Shown: positions 10,790 through 23,163 of the stretch, piece after piece
How positions within the stretch are numbered: the stretch's first letter is position 1
Layout of the letters: every line of letters starts with the position of its first letter
DNA from: Nageia nagi
Lineage: Eukaryota > Pinophyta
Assembly (NCBI GenBank): GCA_050084985.1
Contig: JBITNC010000001.1
Location: 62,248,001 to 62,312,000 of the forward strand
Reading direction: 5' to 3'
DNA length: 64,000 nt
Translations under genes and position numbers: made by a program
Notes under the pieces: generated by a model
Databases searched by the model: none
Told to the model about the DNA's origin: nothing
What the model saw: the letters and a program-made list of their open reading frames with translations, nothing else

Positions 10790-11459
10790 AAGTAGATGAA
10801 TAGATAGCAAAGTAGTGTAATTCTATTCTCCCTGAGAGGTTTATTCCATATGATGCAAAAGATGAGGCTATCCTTGCTAAGAATGATCAAACTTATAGAA
10901 AAGCATTACAAAGAATTACCATCAAGGATATTGGGTTTGGTTTGCATACCATCAGTGACATCAATAACATCAATCCAAAGAGAGACTTGGAAAAATATTA
11001 GGAGGATTATGAAAAGGATTGGTCATGCTCCTCTAAGCTACATAAAGACTGCCAGTGGTCCTCTTTAGAAGAAATCATAGAGGAAAAAAAATATTGCATC
11101 ATCCCATATCATGGAGATGGTCACAATGTTCAGGTTAATCATTCATTATTAATGCAAGAAGATGAATGGGTAAGAGATGATCAAAATTGCTTTGTTATTG
11201 AATGTGAAATAGATGATGAAGGTGCAATACATGATATATACTTGTTTGAGAATGATGATGCTTTTTTAGAATCTATGGGTGCTAGAACTAAATATCTAGC
11301 TAGGCATGAAAAGAGGACTCACAAACATTATCTAGATATACATGCTTGCTTTGGTGAATCTATGGAGGATAAAATCAAAGGTTTGGAAGAGTTTCTATTT
11401 CCACACACATAAAAATTAGAGATAACTTGTTAAATGAAGAGATAGAGAAGGTCAACATT
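10790..11459 (+). pseudogene. gypsy-1 protease-RT linker, decayed
   Basis: Short open stretches (10850-11068, 11152-11412) on the pol strand have no recognised domain. The piece at 11152-11412 is acidic (ENDDAFLESMGARTKYLARH) and resembles the poorly conserved linker that Tat elements carry between protease and RT. Function unknown. Confidence 0.4.
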
Positions 11460-11489
11460 GGTTCTCAAGAGACACCATGATTATTAAAA

Positions 11490-12279
11490 ATGGGTAAGCT
11501 CCTTGAGGAACCTTTACAAAATAAGTTGATTCAATCCTTTCATGATTATTCTAAATTATTTGCATGGTCATATAAAGATATGCTTGGATTAGATGAAAAT
11601 TTTGTTGTACATAACTTAGTTGTTAAAAAGGATCAGTTCCTATAAAGCAAAAATCGAGAAAGATACTTTTTCATATTTCTTTACTAGTCAAGAAGGAAAT
11701 TGAGAAACTATTGGAAGCTAGTTTTATTATACCCATTGATTATTCAGAATGGATGGACAATATAGTTATGGTAAAGAAACCTATTGGTGAAATTAGAGTA
11801 TTTATTGATTTCAAAGATCTCAATAAAGCATGTTCAAAAGATGACTTCCCACAACCCAAATAGATATGATCATTGATAGTTTGGCAGGTTATGAGATGTT
11901 ACCATTTATTGATGGATTTTCAAGATATAATTATATCAAAATCAAGGAAAGTGATCAACATAAAACAACCTTTATGAATCCTTACAAAACATTTTGCTAC
12001 AAGGTGATACCATTTGGTCTTAAGAATGCAAGGGCCACATATCAAAGAGCAATGATAGCTATGTTTCATGAGTTCATTCATAAAATAGTAGAGGTATATG
12101 TAGATGATATCTTGATAAAATCAAAGAATAAAGAAGATCATATCAAAGATGTAAAAGCAACATTTGAAAGGATGGAGAAGTACAAGTTAAGAATAAAGCC
12201 TCAAAAATGTATATTTGGGGTATCATCAGGAAAACTCTTGGAGCACATTATCTGTAAGAGAGGAGAGATCTTTATATGA
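11490..12279 (+). pseudogene. gypsy-1 reverse transcriptase
   Basis: Across two frames it reads SEWMDNIVMVKKPIGEIRVFIDFKDLNKAC (fingers), then from 11866 LPFIDGFSRYNYIKIKESDQHKT (first catalytic Asp), FCYKVIPFGLKNARATYQRAM and VEVYVDDILIKSK (YVDD). It ends with the palm/thumb block RIKPQKCIFGV. All catalytic Asp are present, but a frame change near 11860 and stops before it break the protein. Confidence 0.85.
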
Positions 12280-12850
12280 CCATGCAAATGTCTCCTCCTA
12301 TGAATATTAAGAAATTAAAAAGCCTATAAGGTAATATTCAAACTATTAGAAGATTTATTTATCAATTAATAGATAAGTTATCTCCTATGTCTCATTTACT
12401 TAAGAAAGAAGTTGAATTTAAATGGGATGTTAAGTGTCAAGAAGCATTTGATAAAATAAAAGAGTATTTGCTACATCCATTGGTATTGGCTCCATATAGA
12501 CATGGAGAACCCTTTAGATCTATGTCTTAGCTATATAACATGCATTTAGAGTAATGTTGGCAAAAAAAGAAGATGGTAAAGAGAGAGCAATCTATTTTAT
12601 TAGTAGAACATTGAAAGAATATGAAACTAGGTACACACCCATTGAGAAGTTATGTCAATGTATAGTATTTGGTACTGAGAGGTTGAGGCATTATATGATC
12701 AATAGCACAACACATGTACTTACTAAAGCAAACCCATTGAGATATATAATGTCAAAACATTGCCTCAATGGAAGGTCAACAAAATGGATCATGCTACTTC
12801 AAGAGTTTGACCTCAAGTTTGTGAAACAAAAATCAGTTAAAGGGTAGGTA
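12280..12850 (+). pseudogene. gypsy-1 RT connection and first RNase H
   Basis: After the RT thumb come SHLLKKEVEFKWD-like sequence and, from 12554, EDGKERAIYFISRTLKEYETRYTPIEKLC and RLRHYMIN, the usual gypsy RNase H region, ending KWIMLLQEFDLKFVKQKS. This domain degrades RNA in the RNA-DNA hybrid. Stops occur before 12554 and after 12846. Confidence 0.8.
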
Positions 12851-12989
12851 GTTATAGATTTTGTTGCAAAGTTTCCCATGGAAATAGTAAAAAACTCAAA
12901 GAAGAATTTTAGGATGATGCACTCTGGTAGAAATTGAAAAACATGTAGAAGAGGAGTTCCTATTGTATTATTTTGAAGAAAATAGGAAC

Positions 12990-13420
12990 ATCAATGTTTC
13001 TCTTTCAAAGGTGTAAAAATGTATTTTGATAGATCATGATGTATGCAAGGTTCAAGAGCAGTAATAACATTGATATCACTTCAGAATGATGTTATTTCTA
13101 TGTTGTACAAACTATCATTTGAATGTACTAATAATATGGCATAATATGAGGCTCTCATATTAGGATTAAAAGCAACTATAGAGATTGGTATTAAGCATTT
13201 TCATATTTATGGGGATTCACAATTGATAGTGAATCAAGTCAATGAAATCTATAACACCAAGGATGAGAAGCTTATTCCATATAAAGTTCTTGTTACAAAA
13301 CTCCTTTCTTGATTTGAGGAGTATCAATTAGAAAACATTCCAAAGAACAATAACAGGTTGGTTGATGCAATGGCAAGTGTTGCTTCACTTATATCAATTG
13401 AGATAGAAAGTAGGGAGACT
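12990..13420 (+). pseudogene. gypsy-1 second (archaeal-type) RNase H
   Basis: Readable blocks ALILGLKATIEIGIKHF, IYGDSQLIVNQVNEIYNTKDEKLIPYK and NNNRLVDAMASVASL match the extra RNase H that sits between pol RNase H and integrase in Tat elements. The Glu-containing block has one stop (NMA*YEALI, a likely Gln). The GDS and final DAMAS Asp are present. The N-terminal 'DGS' block is hard to see here. Confidence 0.75.
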
Positions 13421-13499
13421 AGTTTCACTATCAATAACTTGGGAACTCCATCAATTGCTGATGAGAACTTGAAAATGGCATGTGTTGCTCATAAGGTTG

Positions 13500-14757
13500 G
13501 TTATGAGGTAAGTCCTTAGCACCAACACATATTCAAATATTTGAAGGATAACTTTATTGATGCCACACTTTATAAGAGAGAATGTATTAGATTAAAAAGG
13601 ATTGCTATGAAATATGTCATCATTAGTGATATACTTTATATAAGATCATTTAATGGTATTCTTTTGAGATGTATTCATAATGAGGATATTGAAATAGCAT
13701 TATAGCATGCTCATGGAGGGGCATATAGAGATCATTTTAATGGAAGATCAATTTATGGCAAGTTTATTAGGATGGGTTATTGGTGTTTCACCATGGAACA
13801 TGATTGTTATGAGCATGTCAAGAAGCATGCACACTTAGAATTAACACCTACTCAAGAGTTGGACTATGTTACATCACCTTGGCCTTTCTCAATGTGGGAT
13901 TTGGATTTCATGGTTGTTATTAATCCTCCATCTAGTGAGGGGCACAATTTTATATTGGTTAACACTGAATACTACACTAAATGGGTTGAGGCAATTCCTT
14001 TGAAAATAGCTATACAAAAGCATGTTATCAATTTTATCAAGGAATATATAATTTGTAGATTTGGCATACCTCAAAAGTTGATCATGGATAATGGTGCAAA
14101 TTTTATAAGAAAAGATATTAAATAATTTTGTAAACAGATGAAGGTTGAATAGAGATTTTCTTTAGTTTACTATCCTCAAGGGAATGGACACGCTAAAGCA
14201 ACAAACAAAACAATCAAGAAATATTGGTAAAAACTATCACAAAGAATGGTAGGGATTGGCATGATCAATTACCATATGCTTTATGGGCATATAGAATAAG
14301 TGAAAGAATAGCAATAGGTGCTACTCCATACTCTCTTGTGTATGGTGATGAAATAGTCATTCCACTTGTAATTGAGATCCCTTCTTTGAGAATTGCACTC
14401 AAAGATATCATAAAGGGACCATAATAATGGGAAGTAAGGTTAAATTAGCTAGAGGCATTAGATGAGAAAATAATTAATGCATTAGAGCATATCAAAACAT
14501 ATTAACAAATAATAAAGAGGGCCTATGGAAAGAAAATGGTGCCCAAAGCATTTGAGGTTGGGGATATGGTTCTCCAAGAGAATGTTTCTAACACTATAGC
14601 AAAAGATGAACTTAAAAGAAAGTTTGAACCAAATTGGGTTGGCCCATACATCATCATAGAGGTATTTTGCAGAGATACATATAGATTAACTTCATTCGAT
14701 GGGGATATTCTCAAAAATCCCATCAATGCTAGGCACTTAAAGAAGTATCACATCTAG
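13500..14757 (+). pseudogene. gypsy-1 integrase
   Basis: Contains a zinc-domain remnant (GYWCFTMEHDCYEHVKKHA), the core with WDLDFMVVINPPSSEGHNFILV (first Asp) and IMDNGANFI (second Asp). After stops comes YYPQGNGHAKATNKTI, where the third catalytic residue is usually in 'GQAEATNK': the Glu codon is Lys here. It continues RDWHDQLPYALWAYR and ATPYSLVYGDE, and a C-terminal domain KFEPNWVGPYIIIEVF...NARHLKKYHI, ending 14757. The apparent Glu-to-Lys change would inactivate it. Confidence 0.85.
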
Positions 14758-15615
14758 GTGACCTGTGGGTCATCTTGTGCATTTATTTTTGTAAAAATGT
14801 TACTACAAGAATAAGCATGGAATATATGGCACAAAATCCAAAATAGAATGTCATTTTAGTATCATAAGAGGAGCATCAATGCTCCATTTTAGCAAGAAAG
14901 AACCACCTATAATCCTATTGTATAGTTAGAAATAGCAAAAATAAAGATCATCATATACCCCTTGAAGTGGAGTTTTAGCTCCCAAATCGTAAGATTTACA
15001 TTGCATTTGGGTAAATTTTTAGTTCTCATATCATTATCCTAGTTTAATGACTCTTGGTAGAGTTTTAGCTCCACTTCTAATTGCAATATACCTCTTGGTG
15101 TAGATTTTTAGCTCTCATACTCATTGCAATATGCCTCTTGGTAGAGTTTCAGCACCTAGTTTTATCATTATGCCTCTCGATAGGAATTTAAGCTTTCATA
15201 AGATCAATGGATAGAATCATCAATAACATGAGATGGTTGTATTCTAAATATCAAAAAAATATTACAAATATGGGTAATTATCATTTATGACCTCTTGGTA
15301 GATGGCTATGGACCCTAGAACTCTTTCTTTTGCAAGTTATCATTAGAGCTCATGGAGAATATCAACATCAACTAGGAGCAACATGATGTATGTCATATGA
15401 GGGGGTTTTCTTAAACTCATACCTTTTTCCAATAAGAATTGCTTATCTTTATTATATATTTATCATAATTTAGTATTAAAATAGATTGATTAGTGTTGGT
15501 ATTATGCTTATCGATACATATAAGAATTTGATTACTATGATAGTTTGGTTATACTTTGGATGAAAAATCTCAATGCACCTAGTGATTTTCAATTTCTCAT
15601 CCAAAGTAGAGCATA
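14758..15615 (+). repeat. gypsy-1 3' untranslated region with degenerate tandem repeats
   Basis: No gene. Between 14951 and 15200 there are about four diverged copies, roughly 60-65 bp apart, of a unit around CCTCTTGGTAGAGTTTTAGC. Tat elements often carry tandem repeats between integrase and the 3' LTR. The bases before the 3' LTR (AAAGTAGAGCATA) make only a weak polypurine tract. Confidence 0.6.
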
Positions 15616-16401
15616 TGTTATCACCTAAAATTAATTTATGCATTTAATTTAATACATTAGGAAATATGTGCTTGCACTTATATATCTAGTTCAAGAATAT
15701 TAATGTTATTTTGGATATGATCAATATATATTATCAACTTACTATATTCTTGTTTATGTAGGTACACAACCTAAGGAGTAGGTCATATTATTATCTATAT
15801 AAATAAGGATCTAATAGTAAGTCCACATTAAGGAGATACATGATCCCATATCTAGTCTCGATGATGGAAATCTTTTAGGTGTCTCTTGACACCACCATTC
15901 AAGGCTATGGTTTGTGTACTTCCTTATGTGAGCATCCTGATAATTCTAAGCTTATCTAAGTATCAAACTGAGACCATTAAGAGTTCATGTGAAAGCACAA
16001 AGTTAATTCAAAATGGAAAACAATCTAACAAAGACTGCCAATGCTCCCCTATAGATGAAACTAAACTATCAATGCTCCCTTTGAGCATGAAATAGACCAA
16101 ATGTGGCCCTCTTTTTGGATAATATTGCTCTATGGCTTTAGGTGCAAACTCCATTAGTTGTTGAGGCTTCATCACTATCCTTTGTTCATTAATATCAAGT
16201 ATGTTCCTTGAGGTAAGTACACAAATTTAGTATTGTTTGATAATGTCATTTTGATTCCAATTATTCATTATCTTCTATATCATATTATCTTGTTATAAAT
16301 TGCTATCTGTTAGCTCAAAATTTACAAATACATATATGTATCTTTTAGGATTGTAGATATTCATCTATTCACATTCTCAAATACACTTTTATTTATAAAC
16401 A
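15616..16401 (+). repeat. gypsy-1 3' LTR
   Basis: 786 bp uninterrupted copy of the split 5' LTR, ending TTATAAACA and followed by the target duplication ACTTT. Confidence 0.88.
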
Positions 16402-16406
16402 ACTTT

Positions 16407-17620
16407 CATAATTAGAAGGAGTAATCAAACCTCATTAAATTTGGAATGAATCTAAAGTAAAAGAATTGGGTTCAAGGTAGAATAGTACACTAAAATTGGT
16501 TAATGAATATGATGGTTACACTCACATTAAATTATTTTAATTAACATAGTATGCTCTCACTATGGTGATATGAAGTGATCAAAAAATTGAAGTGAAAGGG
16601 GGAATGAATTTACACTTGGCTTTAAAATTTTACATACATATTAATACTCTTACTTATCTACCCTTACCATGCAAAAAGATGGTCGAAGGTTTATGTAAAT
16701 CGTAAAGAGGGGAAAAGAATTTGTATTAAATAATTTACACACATTAAGGCTTCTTACTTATCTACCATTACCACACCAAAAGGTGATCGAAGGTTGATGT
16801 TACTTGTAAAAAGAGGTAATCAATCACACTTAATTACTTCCACACTTGGAAGGGTGAATGGAATTCATTTAAAGTTAGTAATGAACCTCACTAATTTGGT
16901 AATGAACCTTGTGGGTTGCTTAGACCAAGATGTAAACTAATTATAATATAGTTTGAATCACATTATGGAATTTTTAATCAATGTATATGTATAATTAGGA
17001 GGATTATATATTGCATCCATATGTACTTTATTTTATTAATTGCATAATCATAAGATCTTATAAAATAAAAATCAATGAGTTGGATTTCATTACCAACCAT
17101 TGATTCTTACTTTCTTATATCTCCATACATGTAATGCAATGAGCCTTAGAGCCAAAACCTAGAGATGAATATAAGGTTCATAGGTTAAAATTCATTACTT
17201 TCCATTGAATGATTATAAAACAAGGGGTATACTTGGATTTAATTATCAAGATAGTTCTCAATAATATCCCTTGAATCCCATTTCACTAAGGAGACCACTT
17301 TAAGTACCAATCCATTACTTAGCCATATATAGCCTATTAGGATAGTTGACCTACCTTGATAAAACAATTGAATAGAAAAAATAAGTTAGAAAAAATAAAA
17401 ATATTTAAAACATACAATTCACATCACTTATATAATAATATTAATCAAATTGTTCAAAAAATATAGAAAAAGATAATCAAACCAAAAAGGTAAGTACTTA
17501 TGTAGGATGTTTGCGCATTCAATTGTTTTCCCATAAATATAAAATAATAAAATAAAAATTAATTGCTATGTTTGCTTTTTGTGTTATTGTTATAGTTTGA
17601 TAAAAACACACAAAAAAAAA
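16407..17620. other. AT-rich spacer with a partial tandem duplication
   Basis: Resumes the sequence interrupted at 2800. No gene seen. Between about 16622 and 16830 two imperfect copies of a ~110-bp unit occur, each with 'CTTACTTATCTACC...TTACCA...AAAAGRTGRTCGAAGGTT'. It may be the leader of the element whose LTR is at 1271-2180. Confidence 0.4.
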
Positions 17621-17630
17621 AACAAAAAAT

Positions 17631-18170
17631 GGGGCAAATTTGTTCTAAAAGAGCTAGTTATGAGCAAGAACCTCAAAATGAGTATGATCTAGAAGAAAGA
17701 AGAAGTTATAGGTCTAGTATAAATCAATAAATAAGAGAGACACATTTAGATGCAAATCTTGGGGAATATTAAGATCCTTTTGATAATGATTTGAATGATT
17801 TTAGACAATGTTTAATATAATTAAGAATTCCTTAAACTTTGCCTCATACCCATACTCATAGTCTTCCAAAAAACTTTAGATATATAAGGAAATATTAACA
17901 ACATGTAACCAAAAAAATAAAAAATGTAGAAGATAATGAAGAATGGGATGTTCCTCTTTCATGAACACAATCAACTAATACAACAATGCAAAGAGGTCCT
18001 TGTAATTCTAAATATAATCATGTTACATGATATTTACTAGATGGATGCATAGTCTAATCATATTTAAGAAGAGTGGATTATTCTCTTCTACAATATCAAT
18101 ACAAATGGAAGAATTTGATAACCAAATATCCATACATGAAAGATTTTTTATTTGATTTTGGTAACTTTAG
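17631..18170 (+). pseudogene. Decayed MGQ-starting reading frame, unknown family
   Basis: One + strand frame from ATG 17631 reads MGQICSKRASYEQEPQNEYD, then about 180 codons with some nine stops. Nearly every stop lies where the surrounding text suggests Gln (for example NQ*IRET, GEY*DPF, LI*LRIP*TLP, VT*YLL), consistent with CAA/CAG having become TAA/TAG. The protein family is not recognised. Met-Gly-x-x-x-Ser resembles an N-myristoylation signal followed by a possible palmitoyl Cys, so a membrane-binding gag matrix is one guess. It fuses to an inverted LTR fragment near 18130. Confidence 0.5.
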
Positions 18171-18333
18171 AGTCATGAACATCCAGGTTAGGATATCAAT
18201 GATTGGTATAAATCACCAAAATTTAGGTTTTAAACACTAGCATTTGGATAACTATAGTAAAATTTTTAATTTGCATTTACTTTTTTGTTCTTCTTTCATT
18301 TATCAAATGAAGGATCATTTTTAGGTGTCTACA
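18130..18333 (-). repeat. Truncated LTR start (inverted)
   Basis: On the minus strand it starts TGTAGACACC and matches the first ~220 bp of the LTR at 52611, including the block TTTAGGTTTT and ATTGGTAT read on the + strand. The rest of this LTR is missing, replaced by the MGQ frame. The adjacent minus-strand A/G-rich run (18334-18350) sits where a polypurine tract should be. Confidence 0.65.
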
Positions 18334-19170
18334 TTTTTTTCTTTTTTTTGAAATACCTAACATTTTATAAATAAGGTTTATTTCAAAAAATCAAGCCTAT
18401 CTGAAAGGGGGTAAAATCAAGTTTTGGACTTGTGTTTCTAAACTTGGGTCAAGATTTTGAATTAACTTATTCTCTATAATTAGATGAATTTGATTGATTG
18501 AATTATGATCAAATTTATTTTTTATTCTTTTATGTTTGACATGTTTTGAAAGTAATAGGGGTTGTAGAGCAAGGTGCAACTTAGGCAAATATCACTATAT
18601 TGTTGTGCTATGTTGGCTAGATACATGAGGAGTCTTAGCCTTCAAATGTATACCATAGCTTGCATGTGATAAAGAAGCTCCTTTGCAAATACAAAAGTTT
18701 TGATTATTTTGCCTTTGTCCCAATAGATGGATTACTAGATGATCTTGCCCAAAATGTTATCCAATAATCTTAATCATATCCAAACTCTCCTTCTTTTCTC
18801 TATTGAAAGAAGGGTCATTTCTCAAATTTAGAGTTACTCAAGAGTTTTGAGTTTTTTCAAATCCTTTGGATTAGACCAAGTCAATAAGAGAAAAACTTAT
18901 TTCCATTTTGTCTTTGACACATTTTTTAGTTTTTAGGATTATATATATATGGGTTTTTTACCTAGAAGTAATTGTTAATGATTCTAACAGATCATTGACA
19001 TCCACTAAGAATCATTGGTGTTTGAGTATAAAGCCCATATAAAGTAAAAAATCTGTATGTCATTTTTATTCTTAAATTTTTCCTAAGTGGTCAAAGCTCA
19101 TTTTTCCTCTTTCTCCCACTCACTTATTTGCATGTGTTTTATGATTAGTTGGATGTTATTATTGACCAAG
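18334..19170. other. PMD-module spacer between LTR end and exon 1
   Basis: No gene recognised. It corresponds in inverted form to about 51810-52610. It begins with a polypyrimidine run on the + strand (polypurine tract of the opposite strand). Confidence 0.45.
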
Positions 19171-21530
19171 ATGCCACCTAAGAGGAGACCAACTAGCCAA
19201 AGAAGGCCAATCAGAGAGCAGGTAGGATTTAGAACCCACCTTTTTAGTTTTTCCTATGCTATTCCATTTTTAGCATGTAATTTAAAAATAGAAATTGTAG
19301 GATAGTTATTTTCACAATTTTAATGATTTTTAACTATTTGAAAATTTAATCTAGGACTTAATTTTACATATCTAAATTTTTTTAAAACCCTCAACCATAG
19401 TTGCTAGCAATGGTTGAAGGTTTACAAGGGCACCAACATTTGATTATCATATGCTAGCAATTTTGGAACTTGATCACCTAATCTTCAATGTTTGACTTTA
19501 ATTTGTAGGATTTTTTATTTTGTTTTTGACTTAAATTATTATTAATTATTCTTTATTTCATGATATATTTGAGCCTAGAGGGTGCTACCCATATATTCGT
19601 TAGGAGAGGTGATAGTTTCTCATAACTCAAGATCACACTTTGTTTCAAACAATGGGTTTTGGGATGGGGCCCTTAATTGTTTGCATTCATTATGATTACC
19701 CTATTTTGGTTACATTACTGGATAGATGGAACTCTATGACTTTCACTTTTCATCTCTCGGTAGAGAAGATGATAATTATTATAGAGGAAATTCATCATCT
19801 CTATCATCTTCCATTTCATGGTCAAAGGATCCAACATATTATCAATTGAGATGGACCTTTACCATATATATCATACTTGTATGGAGATAATAAGGTAGAT
19901 ACTATTATCATTGAGATTAGCTTAGGTGTTATTAGATACTATCAATCCTAGATGGAGGACTAACAAGGCAGTATTTGGTTTTCTTATTTGATGGGGCTTA
20001 TTTGGTGTTACACCCTTCTTGATACTATTAGTGGGATATTTCCATGGTCCCTCTTACCAGTTATAGTAGATATGTTGTAGCATGATACTATTTATTAATG
20101 GGCATTAACTTTGTTAGTGCAGATTCATAAAGAGTTATTCTTTTACTTGTAGGGTCACCAAGCTTCACTGTCAATGATGATTACTTTATAGGCATGGGCC
20201 TACTAGCATATTATATTTATTCACCCTTTTGGATTACCTATTCTTGGTTTTTCTAGTCATGCTGAGTACTCAGCTAGCATCATGAGGTGAAGAGAGGATT
20301 TTCATATTCAACCCATAGATGGGATTCATATGGATGTGAGATTTTATAGAGATATTCTCTCTTAGTTGGTGCTTGATCATGTTAGGTTCAAGCCATGCCT
20401 TTTTTACCCCACATGTGATGATCTTGAGGCTAAGCTTATAGGTATATGTTAGGCTAAGGTCCTAAGTGGTAGGTGGATCAAGTTTTTAGAGTATTTTTAG
20501 TTTGACTACATCAAATGGTATTTTGGGTTAGTTTAGGATGTGCCTCCTAAGTTGGTGAGATATTAATGAGAGGAAATGCTTCAAGTTGAGGGTTTACAAA
20601 CCTTAGTGTATGTCAAACCTAACCTTACACAAGAGGAAGTGACCAAGGAGGATCTACTAAGAATGATGTTAGGGTTACTAAGGCCTTTCCTTCCTAGTGT
20701 AGGTGGAGTTGGAGGAGATGGATGAGGAGGATCATGGACACCATGTATGATAGAGAATGGATGTTGATGTGGGTATTGTAGAAGAGATTGAGTTAGAGCC
20801 TACCATATACATCCTTGATGATGTTAAATGAGAGGTCACTATTGACATTCTTGAGGAGATAGGCTAGGATGAGAGAGCCACTCAAGATGAGGAGGTTGAT
20901 GCTAGAGAGGATGAGGCTCCTCCCTCTGAAGTGCCTAGTATTGATTCATTATTTGTACATATTTATAAGTTATGATTCTAGTTAGCTTAGGCTAATTTGA
21001 CTCATTATAGATATAGAGTAGAGAAGGACCACTATAAGTAGGAGAGGGATGAGTATAGGGTGGTAGTTTAATATCTTCAAGGGCAATAGATAGGTGGGGC
21101 TAGTAATTCAACAAGAGTTGAGAGCTAATATTTAGCATTTGTTAGGGTTCTATGCCAATAGAGGGACTATTACATGGGTATTATGGCTATTTGGTTGGTA
21201 GGTGTTCCAACTTTTACTATTGGTGTTCCTTATCCTCTTCCTTTAAGGGGATATATTCTAGTTGATGTTAGTGTACTTCTTACACCATCAATGAGTGGAG
21301 AATAGGGCATGAATAATATTCAAGGGAGACATATCAAAACTACATCATCTTAGAGCTAAAGTGTTACTGCAAGAGTGTTTTCTCAACATCCAATAGGTTC
21401 TTCAAAGCTAAGGAGAGCAGATAGAGAGGAGAGTCCTTTAGATTCAATGGGGATAGTACATCCTACTCAAGATCTTGGTTGTTCTAGTGGTCATGATAGT
21501 GGTGAGGGAAACTCATGAGAGTGCTTCATT
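19171..21530 (+). pseudogene. Plant-mobile-domain-like (PMD) gene, decayed, with candidate intron
   Basis: The ATG at 19171 gives a basic start (MPPKRRPTSQRRPIREQ) ending CAG|GTAGG at 19221/19222. The next recognisable coding starts near 19573 after an AG, so 19222-19572 looks like an intron. The core reads MGFGMGPLIVCIHYDYPILV, TLLDRWNSMTFTFHL and MIIIIEEIHHLYHLPFHG, matching the 'LxxRWdpxTxTFHLpxGExTiTLeDv' start of plant mobile domain proteins, which occur in plant transposons and a few host genes. The C-terminal tail (20985-21520) is charged, then Ser-rich (HPIGSSKLRRADREES). Many stops. A second inverted copy lies at 49460-51806. The exact role is unknown. Confidence 0.65.
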
Positions 21531-23160
21531 TTATTATATAATGTTATGATGATTGTCATAAACTCTAGTGTTGTTATTATTTTGGAGATCATGGGGCATG
21601 ATCTAGCCTTATGGACATGTTAGTTTATGCTTGTATTTATTGATGATGTTATCCAATTTTGTGATTATGGTAGTCATGATCGATGGTTTTATTTGGTAGA
21701 TATCATGGATGATTATACGATAGACATTATTTTTTGATATATATATGCGTGATGATGATACTTCTTAACATGTTTTTGATATCATGTTTTATGATGTTTG
21801 GTTATTACTTATGTTTCTAGATGCATGTATTATATAAAATGTATGAATATTTGATTTGATTTTTTAATGATATGTTTAGTTTAACATTTGAAATCTATTA
21901 TCATAAATCAAATATCATGATACATATCAAGTTCTATTTAGCTATTATATTTATACAAGATTTCTATATTATAGGATAGGATTTTGATTATAAAATTACA
22001 AAATCATATATCATCATTTTCCATTTTTCTTGGCTACTTATACAAATGAGATGATGTATGTATGTAAAATGGTATGAAGATTATGAAGACACATGAGAAA
22101 ATATATGAATATATAATAATATGGATGTATACATATGGTCACACATGTATGTATAAATGTATGGTATGACTATTTAGATGTTTAAACATGACAACTTAGT
22201 TAACCTACTAAGATTATAATGATGGGATATAATTGTTAAAAAATGATGTGGACATATAATATAATAAATAAATATAATAACTAATATATTCATACTAACC
22301 TCACCAAATAATCTTTTGTTTCAATTTCCTCTACCAAGGATGATATAAAACAAAGTTATGATACACTCTCAAGTTTATTATGAACTCATATGTGTGCAAT
22401 GATTTTAATTTCCTTCTCTTAACAATTTAGTACTTTAATGATCTAAGAGAATAGGATATGTAGTCTTATTTTTCCATGTGAAACATCCAAAGGTTCATAT
22501 AAAAGGGTGGATATGTCACTCTTCATAAGGTATACTTCACTGTGAGATAAGTGTTCATAACCCTTGTGAAAATTAACACCTAGATCCCATTACAACCTTG
22601 CTCTATTGCCAATCAAGCATCCATAGCCTTGATACAAAATATTGTAATCACCTAAGAATTCTACTTATATTTTCTTTTTCTCTTTTTTTTATTAAAAATC
22701 TTTTTTCCCCTATCTCTTATATTTGGGATGAAGTCAAATAACAGGAAAAATACTTAAAATTATGCCCCAAGAACATGAAATATTTGAATGTTTCAAGATT
22801 TATAGTATGTAATAGTGTATGAGTTCAAAACATTTTAATAGTGTATAAGGTCATGTTTGCTTATCATCCAAAGATTTAGAAATCTTGCAAGAAGATATTT
22901 TGAGAAAATAGAATATGAATATTATACCTATAAACTACTCCTTTATTTATATGTATAACTATATATATATGAACAATGTATTAATGGATTTGTAGAGTAT
23001 TTACATACTTATCTTAGTAGGTTACTATAATATTCATTCTTCACATTTAATAGTTTCACAATGATGGACAAAATGAACACAATGGTATGATGCAGACACA
23101 TACGGTAGCACACCAATAGCCAAGATGCTTTAAAAATAATTTTTTGAGTATGTATATAGT
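21531..23160. other. PMD-module 3' spacer (left copy)
   Basis: No coding trace. AT-rich with short ATATGTATG-like runs. Its distal half matches the inverted segment 47890-49430 and includes the hairpin pair annotated separately. It ends in a (TA)n/T-rich tract just before the E2 gag. Confidence 0.5.
22531..22660 (+). ncRNA. Hairpin-pair element, left copy (candidate structured RNA)
   Basis: Hairpin 1: TTCAC (22536-22540) pairs with GTGAA (22566-22570). Hairpin 2 starts CTCTATT at 22601, but its partner (GATACAA) has decayed. It aligns with the better copy at 48305-48415 (minus) and the copy at 59630-59690, with the same spacing and the shared blocks CCTAGATCCCATTA and ATTGTAATCACC. The type is a best guess: it could equally be a DNA structure. 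Confidence 0.45.
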
Positions 23161-23163
23161 ACG

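Larger units (their letters stand above)
2801..16401 (+). mobile_element. Old Tat-like Ty3-gypsy retrotransposon (gypsy-1)
   Basis: Complete but dead element bounded by LTRs 2801-3221 plus 8483-8850 (split) and 15616-16401, both TGTTATCACC...TAAACA. A perfect 5-bp target duplication ACTTT is at 2796-2800 and 16402-16406. The internal order is gag, protease, RT, RNase H, a second RNase H, integrase, then a repeat-bearing 3' untranslated region. The second RNase H between RT/RNase H and integrase is the Tat-lineage hallmark. The LTRs differ at roughly 7-8% of positions by eye and the genes carry many stops, so the insertion is old. Copia-1 sits inside its 5' LTR. Confidence 0.85.
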
